A program made the translations under genes and the position numbers. DNA of 13,596 bases, from NCBI GenBank assembly GCA_036555065.1, contig DATBLZ010000062.1, positions 1 to 13,596 of the forward strand, given 5' to 3'. This DNA comes from DATBLZ01 sp036555065. GTDB lineage: Bacteria; Pseudomonadota; Gammaproteobacteria; Steroidobacterales; Rariloculaceae. Below the pieces are notes generated by a model. It was given only the letters and a program-made list of their open reading frames with translations. It was not told the DNA's origin and ran no database searches. Each line of letters starts with the position of its first letter. Within the stretch, counting starts at the first letter, position 1. Positions 1 through 6,996 of the stretch are shown in pieces.

Positions 1-126
1 CTCACGTTCACGCTCACGGATCCCATGATGTTCACGCAGCCGCTCGTCATCACCAAGACTTGGCTCTACACGCCCGACGTCGAGCTCGTGCAGGACACGT
101 GCTCGCAGCAGCCCGGGAAGCCTTGA
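1..126 (+). CDS. C-terminal end of an exported hypothetical protein (partner-of-DUF6152 family), truncated by window edge
   Basis: Frame 1 is open from the first base to a TGA at 124-126 and encodes the last 41 residues of a protein whose start lies outside the window. The tail reads FTLTDPMMFTQPLVITKTW and aligns with the end of the fusion protein at 3318-4313 (FTLEDPDYLAEPVSYSTLW), including the TDP/EDP step, a following P-L/P-V and the conserved Trp, and then a late Cys in both. It is therefore very likely the end of a protein of the same uncharacterised exported family as the one beginning at 12990. Function is unknown. The next gene is convergent, 89 bases away; that gap shows no convincing terminator. 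Confidence 0.7.
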   Translation, partial: LTFTLTDPMMFTQPLVITKTWLYTPDVELVQDTCSQQPGKP

Positions 127-215
127 GACGGTCCGTGCGCGTGACTGCGAGTCTTGGCGAACGAGCGCACCCGCCATCGTGAAGTTCATGATCATGTCGT
201 CGCTCCGAGCTTGAT

Positions 216-1232
216 CTATCGCGCGGGCGCCGGCTCCGGCACCGTTGATGCGGGCAGCGGCCAGTTGCCGTCGTAAGGCGGCCAGTTCGGCACTGCGAGC
301 GTCGGCGGCGGGTAGAACATTGCCGTGTAGATCGTGCGGATTTTCGCGTCGTCGACGATGAACCACTCGCTGAAGACATTGCGCGGCGTCGGCGAGCCGG
401 GGCGGCGGATGAATACCGCGAACGACAGCACGACCTGTGCCTCGACGTCGACGACCGGCATGCGGCGCGCGACGACCATCGACAGATTGAAGTTCTCAAG
501 ACCCGCGAGACAGTCGCGCACGCCGCCGCCGGGGGCCGCAGGAGGCCCCGCCGGCGCTGCGCCTCCGGTCCGTGCAGGTGCCGGCGGCAGGAAGGCGCCC
601 GCCGGCGCGGGGCTGCCGTTCTCGGCGCGGCCGCAGCCCTCGTGCGCGAGCGCGACGGTTCGGTCGTGCGAGGTCAGCGCATCGAAGTAGCTCTCGACGA
701 TCCGGAGCAACGTCTCGCGGTCGGCGCGCTCACCGCGCGGCACGACACGGTCGGGCGGCGGGTTCGCCTCGAGATACTCGGGATTGTGCAGATTGGCGGG
801 CGGCGCGCCCGGCCTTCGCGGACCGTTGAGGCCCGGATCGTCGGCGCGCGCGATATACCATTCGGCTTCGGTCAGCATGCGGTTCTCGACGCGCACGCGG
901 ATCGTCACGATCGCGGTCTCGGCGCCTTCCTCGACCGTGCCGAAGTAGGCGGCCTGACCGCTGACCTCGTCGAAGTATTTCCGCTGCACGCGGCCGAGCG
1001 CCGTCACGCTCTGCCAGGTGCCGCGGCCCGGAGCGACATTGATGGCGTTCTCGGTCTGGCGAAAGCCCGTGACGAGCCGCGCGGCGGAAGGATCGTGCGC
1101 GACGACCGCACCGAGATAGCTATCGAGCATTTCACTGAGACAAGCCCGGTCGCACGCCGGCTGGGCCGAGACCTCGGCTGTGCCGATCACAAGGAGCAAC
1201 CCGGTTGCCATCACGAAGCGCAGAATTCGCAA
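216..1232 (-). CDS. Secreted protein with two tandem NTF2/SnoaL-like repeats
   Basis: Predicted 338-residue exported protein of unknown function. The start chosen is TTG at 1232, because AGGGAGGAG lies just upstream (1236-1244) and gives an immediate signal peptide (MRILRF, then a hydrophobic core, VSA before Gln24). An ATG at 1211 lacks a ribosome binding site and one at 1256 would precede it. Two repeats resemble NTF2-like/SnoaL-like folds: residues about 28-135 (SEMLDSYLGAVVAHDPSAA) and about 172-310 (LLRIVESYFDALTSHDRT). Cysteines at 27, 31, 200 and 241 match the four in the paralogous lipoprotein at 4322-5410, suggesting disulfides. A Pro/Ala/Gly-rich insert at about 208-238 lies between the last two. 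Such folds can be enzymes or binding proteins and no active site can be assigned. It is divergent from the MFS gene with only 70 bases between. Confidence 0.8.
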   Translation of the reverse strand: MRILRFVMATGLLLVIGTAEVSAQPACDRACLSEMLDSYLGAVVAHDPSAARLVTGFRQTENAINVAPGRGTWQSVTALGRVQRKYFDEVSGQAAYFGTVEEGAETAIVTIRVRVENRMLTEAEWYIARADDPGLNGPRRPGAPPANLHNPEYLEANPPPDRVVPRGERADRETLLRIVESYFDALTSHDRTVALAHEGCGRAENGSPAPAGAFLPPAPARTGGAAPAGPPAAPGGGVRDCLAGLENFNLSMVVARRMPVVDVEAQVVLSFAVFIRRPGSPTPRNVFSEWFIVDDAKIRTIYTAMFYPPPTLAVPNWPPYDGNWPLPASTVPEPAPAR

Positions 1233-1235
1233 GGT

Positions 1236-1244
1236 CTCCTCCCT
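1236..1244 (-). promoter_or_regulatory. Shine-Dalgarno site deciding a TTG start
   Basis: On the minus strand AGGGAGGAG is followed by ACC and then TTG at 1232. This near-perfect anti-16S match is the reason to prefer the TTG over the ATG codons at 1256 and 1211 for the tandem NTF2-like protein. Confidence 0.7.
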
Positions 1245-1302
1245 ATCGGCGATCACCGGGCAAGGCTACCATAGCCGCCGCGCCCCCGACGGACGAGCGA
1301 GC

Positions 1303-2589
1303 ATGAGTGCCCAAGATCCCACGATGAACCGCGCGAACAGATCCGGCTGGCTCACCTATGAGAACGGCATTCTGCTTCTTCTCGGCACGAGCTTCGGGCT
1401 CGTGTTCTTCGATCGGAACACGATCAACTTCCTCGCCGCGGACATCGTTACGGAGCTCGGCTTGAGTAATGCTCAACTGGGCTGGTTGGGCTCGGGCTTG
1501 TCGCTCGCGTGGGCGCTCTCGGCCTACTTCGTCGGCGCCTGGTCCGATCGTGTCGGCGTGCGCAAGCCCTTCGTGCTCGGCTCCATCATTCTCTTCTCGC
1601 TGTGCTCGGCGCTTTCGGGCATCGCGACGGGCTTCGTGGGCCTGCTTCTTGCGCGGGTAATCATGGGCCTTGCCGAGGGGCCGTTCCTGCCGGTGTGTCT
1701 CTCGATCATGAACGTCGAATCCTCGCCGCATCGCCGCGGCGTCAATGCCGGCATCATGCAGAACGTTTTCGCGGCCGTCTTGGGCACGATGCTCTCGGGC
1801 TTCCTGATTCCGCGGCTCGCGGAGCTCTTCGAGTGGCGCGTCACGTTCTTCTTGACGGGCGTTCCAGGCATGATCTGCGCATTGCTCGTCTGGCTCTATC
1901 TCCGGGAGCCGGCGCGCGACAAGCAGCCGAACGGCGCCGCGGTGCAAGCGATGAAGCTCGGCGTATTCGGCATGCTCAAGGATCACAACATCCGAGTGTG
2001 TTGCGTGATCTCGATCTTCATGGTGGCCTGGTTCCTCGTTGCTCTGATTTTCTTGCCGATCTTCTTCCAGAACTATCGCGGCTTCACTCAAGAGCAAGCC
2101 GGCGCGCTCGTCGGCGTCACGGGGTTCGCGACTCTGTTCAGCGGTTTTCTCGTGCCCGCGTGGTCGGACCGCGTCGGCCGCAAGCCCGCGATCATTCTGT
2201 TCTGCTTCCTAGGGATGGTGACGTCGCTCGCAGCCCTCTATTTCAACGGCCCACAATGGATGTTGGGCGTGCTGCTCTTCATCGGCTGGACCGGCACGGG
2301 GTCTTTTCCGCTATTCATGGGTGTGGTACCGGGCGAGAGCGCGCCACGCGCGCTCGCCGCGACCTCGATGGGGCTCGTCGTTTGCATCGGCGAGCTCGTC
2401 GGCGGCGCGGCGATACCACCGCTGGCCGGAATGCTCGCCGACCGAACGAGCCTGGCCGCGCCCGTGGTCGTCGTCGGCGTCTGCGCGTTCTGCGCGGGTG
2501 TCGCGGCGCTCTTTCTCAAGGAGACGGCGCCACGCAGAATCGCCGCGGCACAGGGGCAACGCGCGGCGGAGTATCGAAAGGTGGCCTGA
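1303..2589 (+). CDS. MFS transporter, organic-anion (ACS-like) type
   Basis: A 428-residue major facilitator with about twelve hydrophobic segments, the usual family length. The first segment ends in FFDRNTINFL, like the conserved Asp-Arg of the anion:cation symporter branch. Loop 2-3 carries motif A (GAWSDRVGVRKP, residues 78-89), segment 4 carries R-x-x-x-G-x-x-E-G (RVIMGLAEG, 118-126), and the second half repeats motif A (PAWSDRVGRKP, 285-295). It should be an inner-membrane, proton-coupled carrier of an organic acid such as an aromatic or sugar acid; the substrate is not readable. ATG 1303 is chosen because it is the first ATG in a run of open codons after the divergent gene; GGACGAG upstream is only a weak ribosome site. 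A second ATG at 1324 has none. The gene ends 30 bases from a convergent gene. Confidence 0.9.
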   Translation: MSAQDPTMNRANRSGWLTYENGILLLLGTSFGLVFFDRNTINFLAADIVTELGLSNAQLGWLGSGLSLAWALSAYFVGAWSDRVGVRKPFVLGSIILFSLCSALSGIATGFVGLLLARVIMGLAEGPFLPVCLSIMNVESSPHRRGVNAGIMQNVFAAVLGTMLSGFLIPRLAELFEWRVTFFLTGVPGMICALLVWLYLREPARDKQPNGAAVQAMKLGVFGMLKDHNIRVCCVISIFMVAWFLVALIFLPIFFQNYRGFTQEQAGALVGVTGFATLFSGFLVPAWSDRVGRKPAIILFCFLGMVTSLAALYFNGPQWMLGVLLFIGWTGTGSFPLFMGVVPGESAPRALAATSMGLVVCIGELVGGAAIPPLAGMLADRTSLAAPVVVVGVCAFCAGVAALFLKETAPRRIAAAQGQRAAEYRKVA

Positions 2590-2619
2590 ACGCGATCCTC
2601 GACACCGCGTCCGGCGCCG

Positions 2620-3084
2620 TCACATGATCTGATTGGCGATGAGCCCGGTCAGCATCAGCTTGCCGTCGATGCTTTTGACAGTGGCCCTCTCACGCGTCCT
2701 CGTCCTGACTTCCTGACCTTGGATGACCATTGTCTCGGCGACGTCTGCCGTGATGATTGCCTGGTCCCCGTCTATCGATATCTTCTCGTTGGTCCGCTCG
2801 TAGGTGTAGCTCGAGGCCGCGGACCACGTGAGCGTCAGCATCTGGCGGTACTGCGCCTTGTTCATGCGCAGCGCGCGCATTTGCCCCTGCACGTTGGCCG
2901 TGCCGGAGATGACGGCGTGCTCTGCGATATGGTCGACGACGGTGTCGATGTCGCGGCTCGCGATTGCGGCGTCGATTTTTGCGGTGAACGCCATCAACGC
3001 GCTTTCGTTGAGCTCCTGCGCGAGCAGCAGCGAGGAGCAAAGCAGCGCGGAAGCCAGGACGAGCACGCTTGGGACAGGGCGCAT
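2620..3084 (-). CDS. Small secreted NTF2-like (SnoaL/DUF4440-type) protein
   Basis: A 154-residue protein. ATG 3084 is preceded by GGAGG at a 7-base spacing and opens a clear signal peptide (MRPVPSVLVLASALLCSSLLLAQ), so the longer in-frame start at 3153 is rejected. The mature part fits an NTF2-like fold: a leading helix (SALMAFTAKIDAAIASRDID) with the typical phrase of an early helix followed by 'DHIAEHAVI', then alternating strands (YTYERTNEKISIDGDQAIITADVAETM) and a C-terminal strand. Members of this fold are enzymes, ligand-binding proteins or immunity-type proteins. No catalytic residues can be assigned. It is a single-repeat relative of the two tandem-repeat proteins in this window. It is divergent from the DUF6152 fusion gene at 3318, so the two may share control. 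Confidence 0.75.
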   Translation of the reverse strand: MRPVPSVLVLASALLCSSLLLAQELNESALMAFTAKIDAAIASRDIDTVVDHIAEHAVISGTANVQGQMRALRMNKAQYRQMLTLTWSAASSYTYERTNEKISIDGDQAIITADVAETMVIQGQEVRTRTRERATVKSIDGKLMLTGLIANQIM

Positions 3085-3143
3085 GGATGAGCCTCCGTGT
3101 AGGTCGGGCTCACCGGACATTACGCCTTGGTCGCGTCGATGAG

Positions 3144-3159
3144 CGTGACTCAAGTCACG
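3144..3159. promoter_or_regulatory. Operator-like inverted repeat in a divergent intergenic region
   Basis: CGTGACT, two bases, AGTCACG form a perfect 7-base inverted repeat in the 233-base gap between the divergent starts at 3084 (-) and 3318 (+). A second, looser repeat, GATTGC and GCAATC separated by about 13 bases, follows at about 3162-3187. The position and dyad symmetry suit a dimeric regulator, but no regulator gene is in the window and no factor can be named. Promoter boxes are not clear enough to call. Confidence 0.35.
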
Positions 3160-3317
3160 ATCGATTGCTGCTTGATTCGGTGCAATCTATCGCTTGAGAC
3201 CTCGCTGCAGTACTGTAAGAGCACCGCCGCTCGGCGGACCCGCGTGCGCGAGACGCTTAGCGGATGGACGTTTGCGCGGCGCTCCGCGAGAACTGAGCAC
3301 TTTTGAAGGAGTATGGC

Positions 3318-4313
3318 ATGACTCCGAGATACGTGTTCCTGGCGTGTGCAGCGAGCGTTGCCGCATCGACCGCCGCCGTCGCCCACCACAGCTCGGCGGC
3401 CTACGACCTCCGCAAGGAGGTCATCGTCGAAGGGAGGATCGCGAAGGTACAGTGGGCGAACCCGCACATCTACCTCACGATCGAGACGACTGGAGCGGAC
3501 GGTGAGCCCGCTTTCCAAGACGTCGAGGTGGGGCCACTTGCCGCCGTCCAGACCTACGGGCTCCGCCGCGATGTCGTCGCGCAGGGCTCTCATGTCGTCG
3601 TACGAGCCAACCCGGGTCGAAGCACCAGGACGATGCGCGGCCTCGACGTCACCACCGACGACGGCGCCATTTATCGGTTGACCGCTGATGGCAGAAGTAG
3701 TCGCGCACCGGCGGCCGCCGTGCCGGCCGCCGGTCTGGCAGGCAAGTGGACATCGACGCCCGCCGCCTTCATTGAGCTCGCGCGGACGGCGCCGCGTTGG
3801 GTGCTCACCGAGGCCGGACGCGCGACGCCCACGTTGCGCGCGTCACCGAGCTGCGACGCATTCAACCCACCGCCGGCGCTCGGCCTGGTTCCCGGACTGC
3901 GCGAGATCGAGATCGGCGAGACGTCGGTCGTGATCCGCTACGACACCGACTGGGGCGAGGTGGTGCGGACGATTCGCATGGATGGAGCTGGTCATCCAAC
4001 GGACCTCGAGCCGAGCCCGGTCGGCGATTCCATCGGGTGGTGGGAGGGCGAGACGCTCGTGATCGACAGTACGGGCTTCGCCGGGCCTCCCGACGGCGTG
4101 CAAGGTGTTCTCTTCGGCGTCCGCAAGCACCTCGTCGAACGACTCACGCTCGCCGAGGACCGGACGCACCTCCGCTACGAGTTCACCCTCGAAGATCCCG
4201 ACTATCTCGCGGAGCCGGTGTCCTACTCGACGCTCTGGGACCACCGCCCGGATCTCGAACCCTCGGGAGTCGCCTGCGATCCCGAGATCGCCCGGCGGTT
4301 TCAGGAGGAGTAA
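3318..4313 (+). CDS. Exported fusion protein: DUF6152 domain plus WEG-x-TLV-D partner domain
   Basis: A 331-residue exported protein. ATG 3318 follows AAGGAG (TGAAGGAGTATGGC) at ideal distance; an ATG at 3303 has no such site. Signal peptide residues 1-22 end in AVA, with cleavage predicted directly before His23-His24-Ser. Residues 23 to about 122 form a DUF6152-like domain (HHSSAAYD, EGRIAKVQWANPHIYL). After an Ala/Pro linker (about 127-140), residues about 141-331 match the partner family seen at 12990: GDSIGWWEGETLVIDSTGF (236-254) against GDSVGRWEGDTLVVDT there, and an ending like the tail at 1-126. Here the two families are one polypeptide, while at 12577-13596 they are adjacent genes, so a joint periplasmic role is inferred. 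The biochemical function is unknown. The stop lies 8 bases from that of the convergent lipoprotein gene. Confidence 0.85.
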   Translation: MTPRYVFLACAASVAASTAAVAHHSSAAYDLRKEVIVEGRIAKVQWANPHIYLTIETTGADGEPAFQDVEVGPLAAVQTYGLRRDVVAQGSHVVVRANPGRSTRTMRGLDVTTDDGAIYRLTADGRSSRAPAAAVPAAGLAGKWTSTPAAFIELARTAPRWVLTEAGRATPTLRASPSCDAFNPPPALGLVPGLREIEIGETSVVIRYDTDWGEVVRTIRMDGAGHPTDLEPSPVGDSIGWWEGETLVIDSTGFAGPPDGVQGVLFGVRKHLVERLTLAEDRTHLRYEFTLEDPDYLAEPVSYSTLWDHRPDLEPSGVACDPEIARRFQEE

Positions 4314-4321
4314 CGCAGTTC

Positions 4322-5410
4322 TTACTCCCAACCCGTCGGTGAGTTGTACGCCGTCGTGAAGCCCATGGCCTCGATCTCGTGCATGCGGCCGTCCGCGCCG
4401 ATCTTGAAGATGTGCGCAGCGGGCAGGTCGAACGGCGCAAACCGGAAGTTCTCCGCGGTGCGCTCCGACGTCGAGCCGTCGATGTTCGTCACCGTGTAGG
4501 GCAAGTTGTCCATCGGGTGGCGGAAATGCGATAGCCCCATCACGAGGCCGGTTACGGGATCGGCGGCGAACACGCGGCGGTTCTCGATGCGGGCGATATA
4601 TTGAAACGACCCGCTCTCGATCTGGCCGTAGCAGTCGCGCGCGACGCGCGGCGTCGCGGCCGTGCCCGGAACCGCGGGTGCTTGCGGTGCCGGCGCGCCG
4701 CTCGCGGTGATCATGCCGTTCTCGTGGCGCTCGCAGTCGGGCGCGAAGAACGTCAGGTCGGAGTCGTTCTCGTCGAGCGCCGGGTAATAGCTGTAACCGA
4801 TCTCGAGCAACCGCTCGTGCGGCAGGCGCTGCTCGGCCGGGATCTCGGCGAGAATGCCGGGACGCGGCGCTTGCAGATTCGCCATCTGCGCTTCGCGGAT
4901 GCCGGCCAACAGGTGCTCGGCCTCGGTGATCTTGCCGTTCCCGTCGACCTTGAGGCGCAACGCCACCATGACCGGCTGCTCGACGGGCGGCTGGCTCGCT
5001 GCGGCGGCGACATCGGCCGGCGAGGCACCCTGCGGCGCGGGCGGCGGCGCCATGCGCGTCATCATCGCGAGGTAGCCGGCGGTGCCGTTGATTTCGTCGG
5101 GCACGTGGATCGCGAAGGTCGTGGGCGCTTTCACAGCGGTCTGCCACAGGCCTTCGCCGGGCATTTTTTTCTGGATGTTTTCGACGAACACGACGTTGCT
5201 CGCGAGCGGGGCAGCGGCGGGATCGTGCGCAACGAGCGCGGCGACGTAGGCATCGGTCGCGGCGATGAGGCACTGCCGGTTGCACGTCGGAGCCGCGGCA
5301 GCGGCCGGGGCAGCGGGTGTTTCGGTCGCGGTGTCGGGCGCCTGCCCGCAGGCGGTCAAAACGAGCAACAGGCCCGCGAGCGCGGGAGTTCTGGGCAGCG
5401 TCTTGTTCAT
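4322..5410 (-). CDS. Lipoprotein with two tandem NTF2-like repeats
   Basis: A 362-residue predicted lipoprotein. The signal peptide ends in the lipobox LTAC (Cys21), followed by an Ala/Pro/Thr-rich linker to about residue 41. ATG 5410 has AAGGA seven bases upstream. Two NTF2-like repeats follow: about 43-175 (CNRQCLIAATDAYVAALVAHDP) and about 198-355 (HERLLEIGYSYYPALDENDS). It is a clear paralogue of the secreted protein at 216-1232: CNRQC against CDRAC, VAHDPAAAPLA against VAHDPSAARLV, DCERHENG against GCGRAENG, and ARDC against VRDC. The four cysteines after the lipobox (43, 47, 226, 260) are shared. It is probably tethered to a membrane on the periplasmic face. It is the last gene of the likely operon that starts with the metallo-hydrolase at 6773, and lies 58 bases after the DUF6152 gene. 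Function is unknown. Confidence 0.8.
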   Translation of the reverse strand: MNKTLPRTPALAGLLLVLTACGQAPDTATETPAAPAAAAAPTCNRQCLIAATDAYVAALVAHDPAAAPLASNVVFVENIQKKMPGEGLWQTAVKAPTTFAIHVPDEINGTAGYLAMMTRMAPPPAPQGASPADVAAAASQPPVEQPVMVALRLKVDGNGKITEAEHLLAGIREAQMANLQAPRPGILAEIPAEQRLPHERLLEIGYSYYPALDENDSDLTFFAPDCERHENGMITASGAPAPQAPAVPGTAATPRVARDCYGQIESGSFQYIARIENRRVFAADPVTGLVMGLSHFRHPMDNLPYTVTNIDGSTSERTAENFRFAPFDLPAAHIFKIGADGRMHEIEAMGFTTAYNSPTGWE

Positions 5411-5468
5411 TGGGCGTTCCTTATTCTTGCGGTTGCGGCGCGCGACATTATGGGGTTTCGACTCGTAG

Positions 5469-5843
5469 CTAGTCCACGAACGCGAAGCGCCGGCCGTCGG
5501 GCAGGATGATCGCCTTGAGGAAATAGGCGTTCGGGTCGGTGAGGAGCGGAGCGCCGATCGCCTTGATCGGCTTGCCGACGGCGATATCGGCGGGATTCAG
5601 GCCCACACGCACGACCATGTTGGCCGGGGCGCCCTCGACGAAGTGGATCGTCCCCGTCGTGCCGTCGTCCTTCGTGACCCTGAGCGTCAACGCCATGTGC
5701 GGGTTGCTCAGTTTTAGGGTCTCGACGACGCCGTCGAAATGGAGGTTCTGGTCCATGTCGTAGATCGCAGTGGAGTGATGCGCCGCCGCCGGCGCGGCCG
5801 CCGCGAAGGCGGCGACGAGCAGACCGATCGATCCCTTCTTCAA
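5469..5843 (-). CDS. Exported DUF6152-family protein
   Basis: A 124-residue protein with a signal peptide (MKKGSIGLL, then an Ala-rich core ending PAAA) cleaved before His22-His23-Ser. The mature part shows the DUF6152 pattern: HHSTAIYDMDQ, then DGVVETLKLSNPHMALTL with the Asn-Pro-His motif, and a beta-rich C-terminus ending at DGRRFAFVD. The typical Trp before NPH is replaced by Leu/Ser here. The start is TTG at 5843, the only start codon after the upstream stop; its ribosome site (GGCGGGCGA) is poor, so translation may depend on coupling to the metallo-hydrolase gene, whose TAA lies 36 bases upstream in the same reading frame. It is the middle gene of a three-gene cluster with that hydrolase and the lipoprotein. 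No enzymatic role is known to me for the family; periplasmic location is inferred. Confidence 0.8.
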   Translation of the reverse strand: MKKGSIGLLVAAFAAAAPAAAHHSTAIYDMDQNLHFDGVVETLKLSNPHMALTLRVTKDDGTTGTIHFVEGAPANMVVRVGLNPADIAVGKPIKAIGAPLLTDPNAYFLKAIILPDGRRFAFVD

Positions 5844-5879
5844 TCGCCCGCCAGCGACTCGAGCAGTAGCATTCTTGGG

Positions 5880-6773
5880 TTATTTCTTTCGGGCCGGTTG
5901 CTGCTCGAGACGGCAACCCTGCGCGTCGCGCACGATCCAGCCGCCGGTCGGATCGCTGAAATGCGTGCCGATGACCATGACATCGGTGTTCGCGTGGTCA
6001 TCGATGAACTTGAGTCGCGTGCGGCGCGCCATGGCCTGATCCATGTCGAAACGCGCGGTGTCGTCGGGGCGCTCGAGCTGAATCGGGTTGTGCATCATGT
6101 CGCCCGTGACGATTGCGCGCTTGCCCTTGGACTCGATCCCGATGCTGACATGCCCCGGCGTGTGGCCCGGCGTCGGACGAAGCTTGAGCTCCGCGCAGAT
6201 CGCATGGTCCGGCCCGATGAGGTCGACGAGTCCGGCATCGACGACCGGCAGCACGGCATCGTACATGTGGTTGAGATCGTGATAGCCGTGCGTTTCCTTG
6301 AGCATCGTCCAGTGTTCGTATTCTTTGCGCCCGAACAGATAGCGGGCATTCGGGAACGTCGGGACCCACTTGCCGTCGACGAGCCGTGTGTTCCAACCGA
6401 CGTGATCGAAATGCAGATGCGTGCACAGCACGAAATCGATTTCGTCCGGCCGGAGCCCCACACGCTCGAGGTCGTCGAGGAAATCACTCCGCATGTTCGT
6501 GAAGATGTCGAATTCGCGCTTACGATCCGACCCGATGCAGGTATCGAGCATGATTCGATGCTCGCGCGTGCGCATCACGAAACATTGGAACGAGATGATC
6601 ATCTTGCCTTGGGGCGTCGCATAGTGCGGCTGCAGCCACGGATAGGCGAGCACGGTTTGCGGTGTCGCGTCGGGCAAGAGCATCGTGATGTCGTCTTCCC
6701 AATTGTTGACCTCGACGATGCGCGTGATCTCGACGTCGCCGACCTTCCAGGTACGCATGGTTTCTATGGACAT
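5880..6773 (-). CDS. Metallo-beta-lactamase-fold hydrolase (lactonase/methyl parathion hydrolase-like)
   Basis: A cytoplasmic MBL-fold enzyme of about 297 residues without a signal peptide. Numbering from the upstream ATG at 6776, the metal ligands are all present: HLHFDH (H120, H122, D124, H125), PGHTPGH (H205 or H209), GDMMH (D226) and GTHF (H272). This is a complete di-metal site of the type found in AHL lactonases, methyl parathion hydrolase and related ester or lactone hydrolases. The N-terminal stretch (WKVGDVEITRIVE) is typical of that branch. The ATG at 6773 is preferred over the one at 6776 because GGGAGA is then at a workable distance; they differ by one Met. It heads the cluster with the DUF6152 and lipoprotein genes. 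The substrate cannot be determined; a lactone, ester or organophosphate is plausible. It is a hydrolase rather than a true beta-lactamase by motif context. Confidence 0.88.
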   Translation of the reverse strand: MSIETMRTWKVGDVEITRIVEVNNWEDDITMLLPDATPQTVLAYPWLQPHYATPQGKMIISFQCFVMRTREHRIMLDTCIGSDRKREFDIFTNMRSDFLDDLERVGLRPDEIDFVLCTHLHFDHVGWNTRLVDGKWVPTFPNARYLFGRKEYEHWTMLKETHGYHDLNHMYDAVLPVVDAGLVDLIGPDHAICAELKLRPTPGHTPGHVSIGIESKGKRAIVTGDMMHNPIQLERPDDTARFDMDQAMARRTRLKFIDDHANTDVMVIGTHFSDPTGGWIVRDAQGCRLEQQPARKK

Positions 6774-6812
6774 CATTTCTCCCGTCTGCGCGGCGAGCGC
6801 GACTCGAGCCTA

Positions 6813-6838
6813 GTGTACGGATTACCGTCGCAGTACAC
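6813..6838. promoter_or_regulatory. Inverted repeat GTGTAC-N14-GTACAC in a divergent promoter region
   Basis: Two perfect 6-base half-sites, GTGTAC (6813-6818) and GTACAC (6833-6838), are separated by 14 bases in the 223-base gap between the divergent metallo-hydrolase (6773, -) and coiled-coil gene (6997, +). The centre-to-centre spacing of 20 bases is about two helical turns, which suits a dimeric regulator. It sits about 40-65 bases upstream of the hydrolase start. No regulator gene is present nearby. Confidence 0.35.
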
Positions 6839-6873
6839 GATCGCCCGCGCGGGTGCGCGGACTATGCGCCCAG

Positions 6874-6896
6874 CGGAGCCCGCTTCGCCGGCTCCG
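6874..6896. other. GC-rich stem-loop in the leader of the coiled-coil gene
   Basis: CGGAGCC (6874-6880) and GGCTCCG (6890-6896) form a perfect 7-base stem around a 9-base loop that could pair further through GC-TTC-GC with one C-C mismatch. There is no T-run after it on either strand, so a classical terminator is unlikely. It may be a leader structure or chance in GC-rich DNA. Confidence 0.3.
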
Positions 6897-6996
6897 TCGA
6901 TGAGATTCGTCGCGATCGCAGCAGAAACGGCGGTTAACGGCTCAGCATCGCCGTGTTGCAAGCGGCCCGACACGGTGCTAATGGTGGGAGGCGCAA

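Noticed and set aside
3193..3220. Possible sigma-70 promoter TTGAGA with TAAGAG before the DUF6152 fusion gene
   Set aside because: The -10 match is only three of six bases, too weak to annotate.
4307..4328. GGAGTAA/TTACTCC inverted repeat between the convergent stops of the fusion and lipoprotein genes
   Set aside because: The arms are mostly the two stop codons and adjoining codons, the stem is short and no T-run follows, so a bidirectional terminator is not supported.
3843..5285. A 480-codon open frame on the minus strand covering parts of the fusion and lipoprotein genes
   Set aside because: It is Arg-rich low-complexity translation running out of frame over two well-supported genes and across their convergent stops; such long frames are expected in high-GC DNA.
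6773..6973. A 66-codon minus-strand frame ending in a TGA that overlaps the hydrolase start
   Set aside because: It depends on a GTG without a ribosome site, has no recognisable content, and lies in a region with operator-like repeats; coupling by ATGATG is tempting but unsupported.
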